Assembly (NCBI GenBank): GCA_023079485.1
Contig: CM041090.1
Coordinates: 6,136,519 to 6,200,518, forward strand
Reading direction: 5' to 3'
Origin: Archilochus colubris
Taxonomy: Eukaryota; Chordata; Aves; Apodiformes; Trochilidae
Length of the DNA stretch: 64,000 nt
Made by a program: the position numbers and the translations under genes. The notes under the pieces were generated by a model. That model was not told the origin of the DNA, did no database searches, and saw nothing but the letters and a program-made list of their open reading frames with translations. Shown here in pieces: positions 62,442 to 64,000 of the stretch; position 1 is the stretch's first letter; each line of letters starts with the position of its first letter.

Positions 62442-62466
62442 AAAAATACCCTTGAAGGGTATTTTT
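62442..62466. repeat. 10-bp perfect inverted repeat
   Basis: AAAAATACCC and GGGTATTTTT flank the loop TTGAA. On either strand it resembles a rho-independent terminator shape, but in a vertebrate genome that reading has no basis. Confidence 0.85.
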
Positions 62467-62587
62467 ATCAAAGTCATAGCTGTCAGTGCTGGATTTGGTT
62501 CTGTTTCTCCTTTTCTAACAGATGAGAAACCAGTTGTGTTCCATGATCTATAGAAAAGTTCAAACCTTCCAAAATAAATGAAGGGCA

Positions 62588-62656
62588 TGCATATATAAAT
62601 ATAATATATTTAAATATAATAAATATATAATTTATAATATATATAAATATAATGAA
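62588..62656. repeat. AT-rich low-complexity block
   Basis: ATATAAATATAAT-type words for about 70 bases. Confidence 0.85.
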
Positions 62657-62754
62657 AATCTCCAATTGAGAGTGAGTCTGAAAAGGCACACAGGAAAAGA
62701 GATATTCAAATAAAACAAGAGGTTCTCTTCACCTAATAACAACTCATGGAGCCA

Positions 62755-62795
62755 TTTTTAGAATAAAGCTTGAACTGTTTTTAGAATAAAGCTTG
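62755..62795. repeat. 18-bp direct repeat, period 23
   Basis: TTTTTAGAATAAAGCTTG occurs at 62755 and 62778 with five bases between. Each copy includes AATAAA, so two polyadenylation hexamers lie 23 bases apart on the + strand. Confidence 0.9.
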
Positions 62796-63026
62796 TCTTT
62801 TGGTTGGCTGTGGATGCTGACCTGTGCAAGCATGTGCATGCAAAACAATGTGCACAATGTCTATTAGTAGCAGGCAAAGGAAATGCTCAACTAAGTCATT
62901 TTTAAATATTCTTTTATTTTCTGTATCTGTAAATGAAAACTGAGAAGCTTCTTTTCAGCCTTTTTTTTTTCCTTTGGATGGGGGTTTGTTTTTCCCTTCT
63001 CACCAAGAAACCTCTAGGGGTTTCTC

Positions 63027-63058
63027 TTAGCAGAAAGAACCCTTAGCAGACAGAACCC
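63027..63058. repeat. 16-bp tandem duplication
   Basis: TTAGCAGAAAGAACCC is followed directly by TTAGCAGACAGAACCC, one base different. Confidence 0.85.
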
Positions 63059-64000
63059 AAGTCAATAACCCTCAAGAGACAAATAGACAAATGGAGAGAG
63101 GAGAACTTAGCAGCAATTCCTTCAGTATTTCACAAAAAACTTAAGGCTCTGACATGACAAGAGCAGACCATTGGAACTTGAAAATTATCTGATAAAGCCA
63201 TATGAAAGAGATGAGTTACTGAGTAGCTTTCACCTGCATTACTCAGTGCCATATAGATTGCTCTCTCCCCAGCTGATAATGTAAATTTGGGATTTTCTGT
63301 GGGGAGGAAGATGCATCCCAGTGAACCTGGAGGGCTGTCTATGGAGGGCTAGAGGTAAAAACTCAGAAGAATATGTATGTAGGTAGAGGAAAAGGAGCTG
63401 CACCTTGAGAAACGGGCACTGGAAAGGCTTCCTAATGCTCTGTTCAGCATCCCTGTTGGGACTATGGCTGCCCAGTATCAGCCTCTGGGAAGGAATTCCC
63501 TCAGGAAGAACATTCCCTGGGCCTCCTGCTTAGCAGCAGATGGAAAAGAAGCAGCCCACATCACCAGGCAGAACTGGATATGCTTGTGCCTCTTTAGGCT
63601 GAAGATTACTTTAATCCAGTAAATTAATTTCAGTCAGATATCTGAACTCTCTCTCTTAAATTAAAAGAAAAATTATTTTGGGGGTAATACCTGAGGTTGT
63701 TTTATAAAGCAAGTGAGCAGCAGAAACAATACTGATTGATGCAACATAAAACGTAATAGCCAATATAAGGGAACTAAAGCTAAACTGTGAATACATTTCT
63801 GTTATATTAAAGCATTATTTTATTTTGGCCAGGCATGTTGTTATAAATTGTCATAATATTACTTCCAATGGTGACTATTGTAGTTTATGAAGAGAGCTGT
63901 ATGAGCACAGAATAAAAGAGAGCTCTGCATCATTCACATGCAGTGAGGGAAGCAGTATTTTTATTTAATCCTTTTGACTTCTAGCTAGCTATGTTTTGTC

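Larger units (their letters stand above)
61854..64000. other. Unique AT-rich non-coding DNA
   Basis: No gene is recognised. It holds a hairpin at 62.44 kb, an AT block at 62.59 kb and two small tandem duplications at 62.76 and 63.03 kb. Confidence 0.6.

Noticed and set aside
62442..62466. Terminator-shaped hairpin with T run
   Set aside because: Rho-independent termination does not apply in a bird nuclear genome.
1..64000. CRISPR arrays, operons, phage, plasmid or other prokaryotic systems
   Set aside because: No direct-repeat/spacer array, no long adjacent ORFs and no ribosome-binding context; CR1 content and base composition show a bird genome. No endogenous viral element with paired LTRs or gag/pol/env motifs was recognised either.

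Overview
This is non-coding nuclear DNA from a bird. The main evidence is a set of CR1 non-LTR retrotransposon pieces, the dominant avian LINE family, recognisable by their 3' ends (GGTCCCTTCCAACC followed by ATTCTATGATT repeats, or the reverse complement). The rest is AT-rich unique sequence with almost no CpG, short microsatellites, and no protein-coding exon that I can support. The order within birds cannot be fixed from the sequence. I see no CRISPR array, operon, phage or bacterial mobile element.

Layout. 1-31 kb is unique AT-rich DNA with CR1 pieces at about 2.4 (+), 8.7-9.3 (-), 18.9-19.1 (-), 26.1-26.5 (-) and 27.8-28.8 kb (+). The last keeps an uninterrupted 310-codon C-terminal part of the CR1 reverse-transcriptase ORF. 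About 31.1-33.2 kb is the one gene-like landmark: a CpG-rich, purine-rich block of roughly 1 kb. It has promoter-type motifs (CTCF-like site, palindromic double CCAAT box, CRE half-site, tandem TAATTG), a dense G-quadruplex motif, and a long AT-richer continuation ending at an exact GTGAGT splice donor at 33,214. I read it as the promoter and long 5' non-coding first exon of a + strand gene whose coding exons lie outside the window. I cannot name the gene. Two exon-like intervals upstream (10,750-10,806 and 15,581-15,714) have good splice signals and could be alternative leader exons, but this is weak.

33.2-64 kb looks like intron or intergenic DNA. It holds further CR1 pieces at 41.9 (-), 45.3 (-), 47.3 (-), 48.2 (+, internally deleted), 52.5 (+), 55.9-56.4 (+) and 61.8 kb (+). 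It also has a CAGCATCTC minisatellite, AT-rich low-complexity blocks, and a polypyrimidine tract of about 230 bases ending in TTGCAG.

The features do not form a shared pathway. The most useful leads are the unidentified promoter/leader exon, the open CR1 ORF, a few perfect hairpins (including three interlocking ones at 21.76 kb), and the G4 and H-DNA-prone tracts. No convincing new biological system was found.
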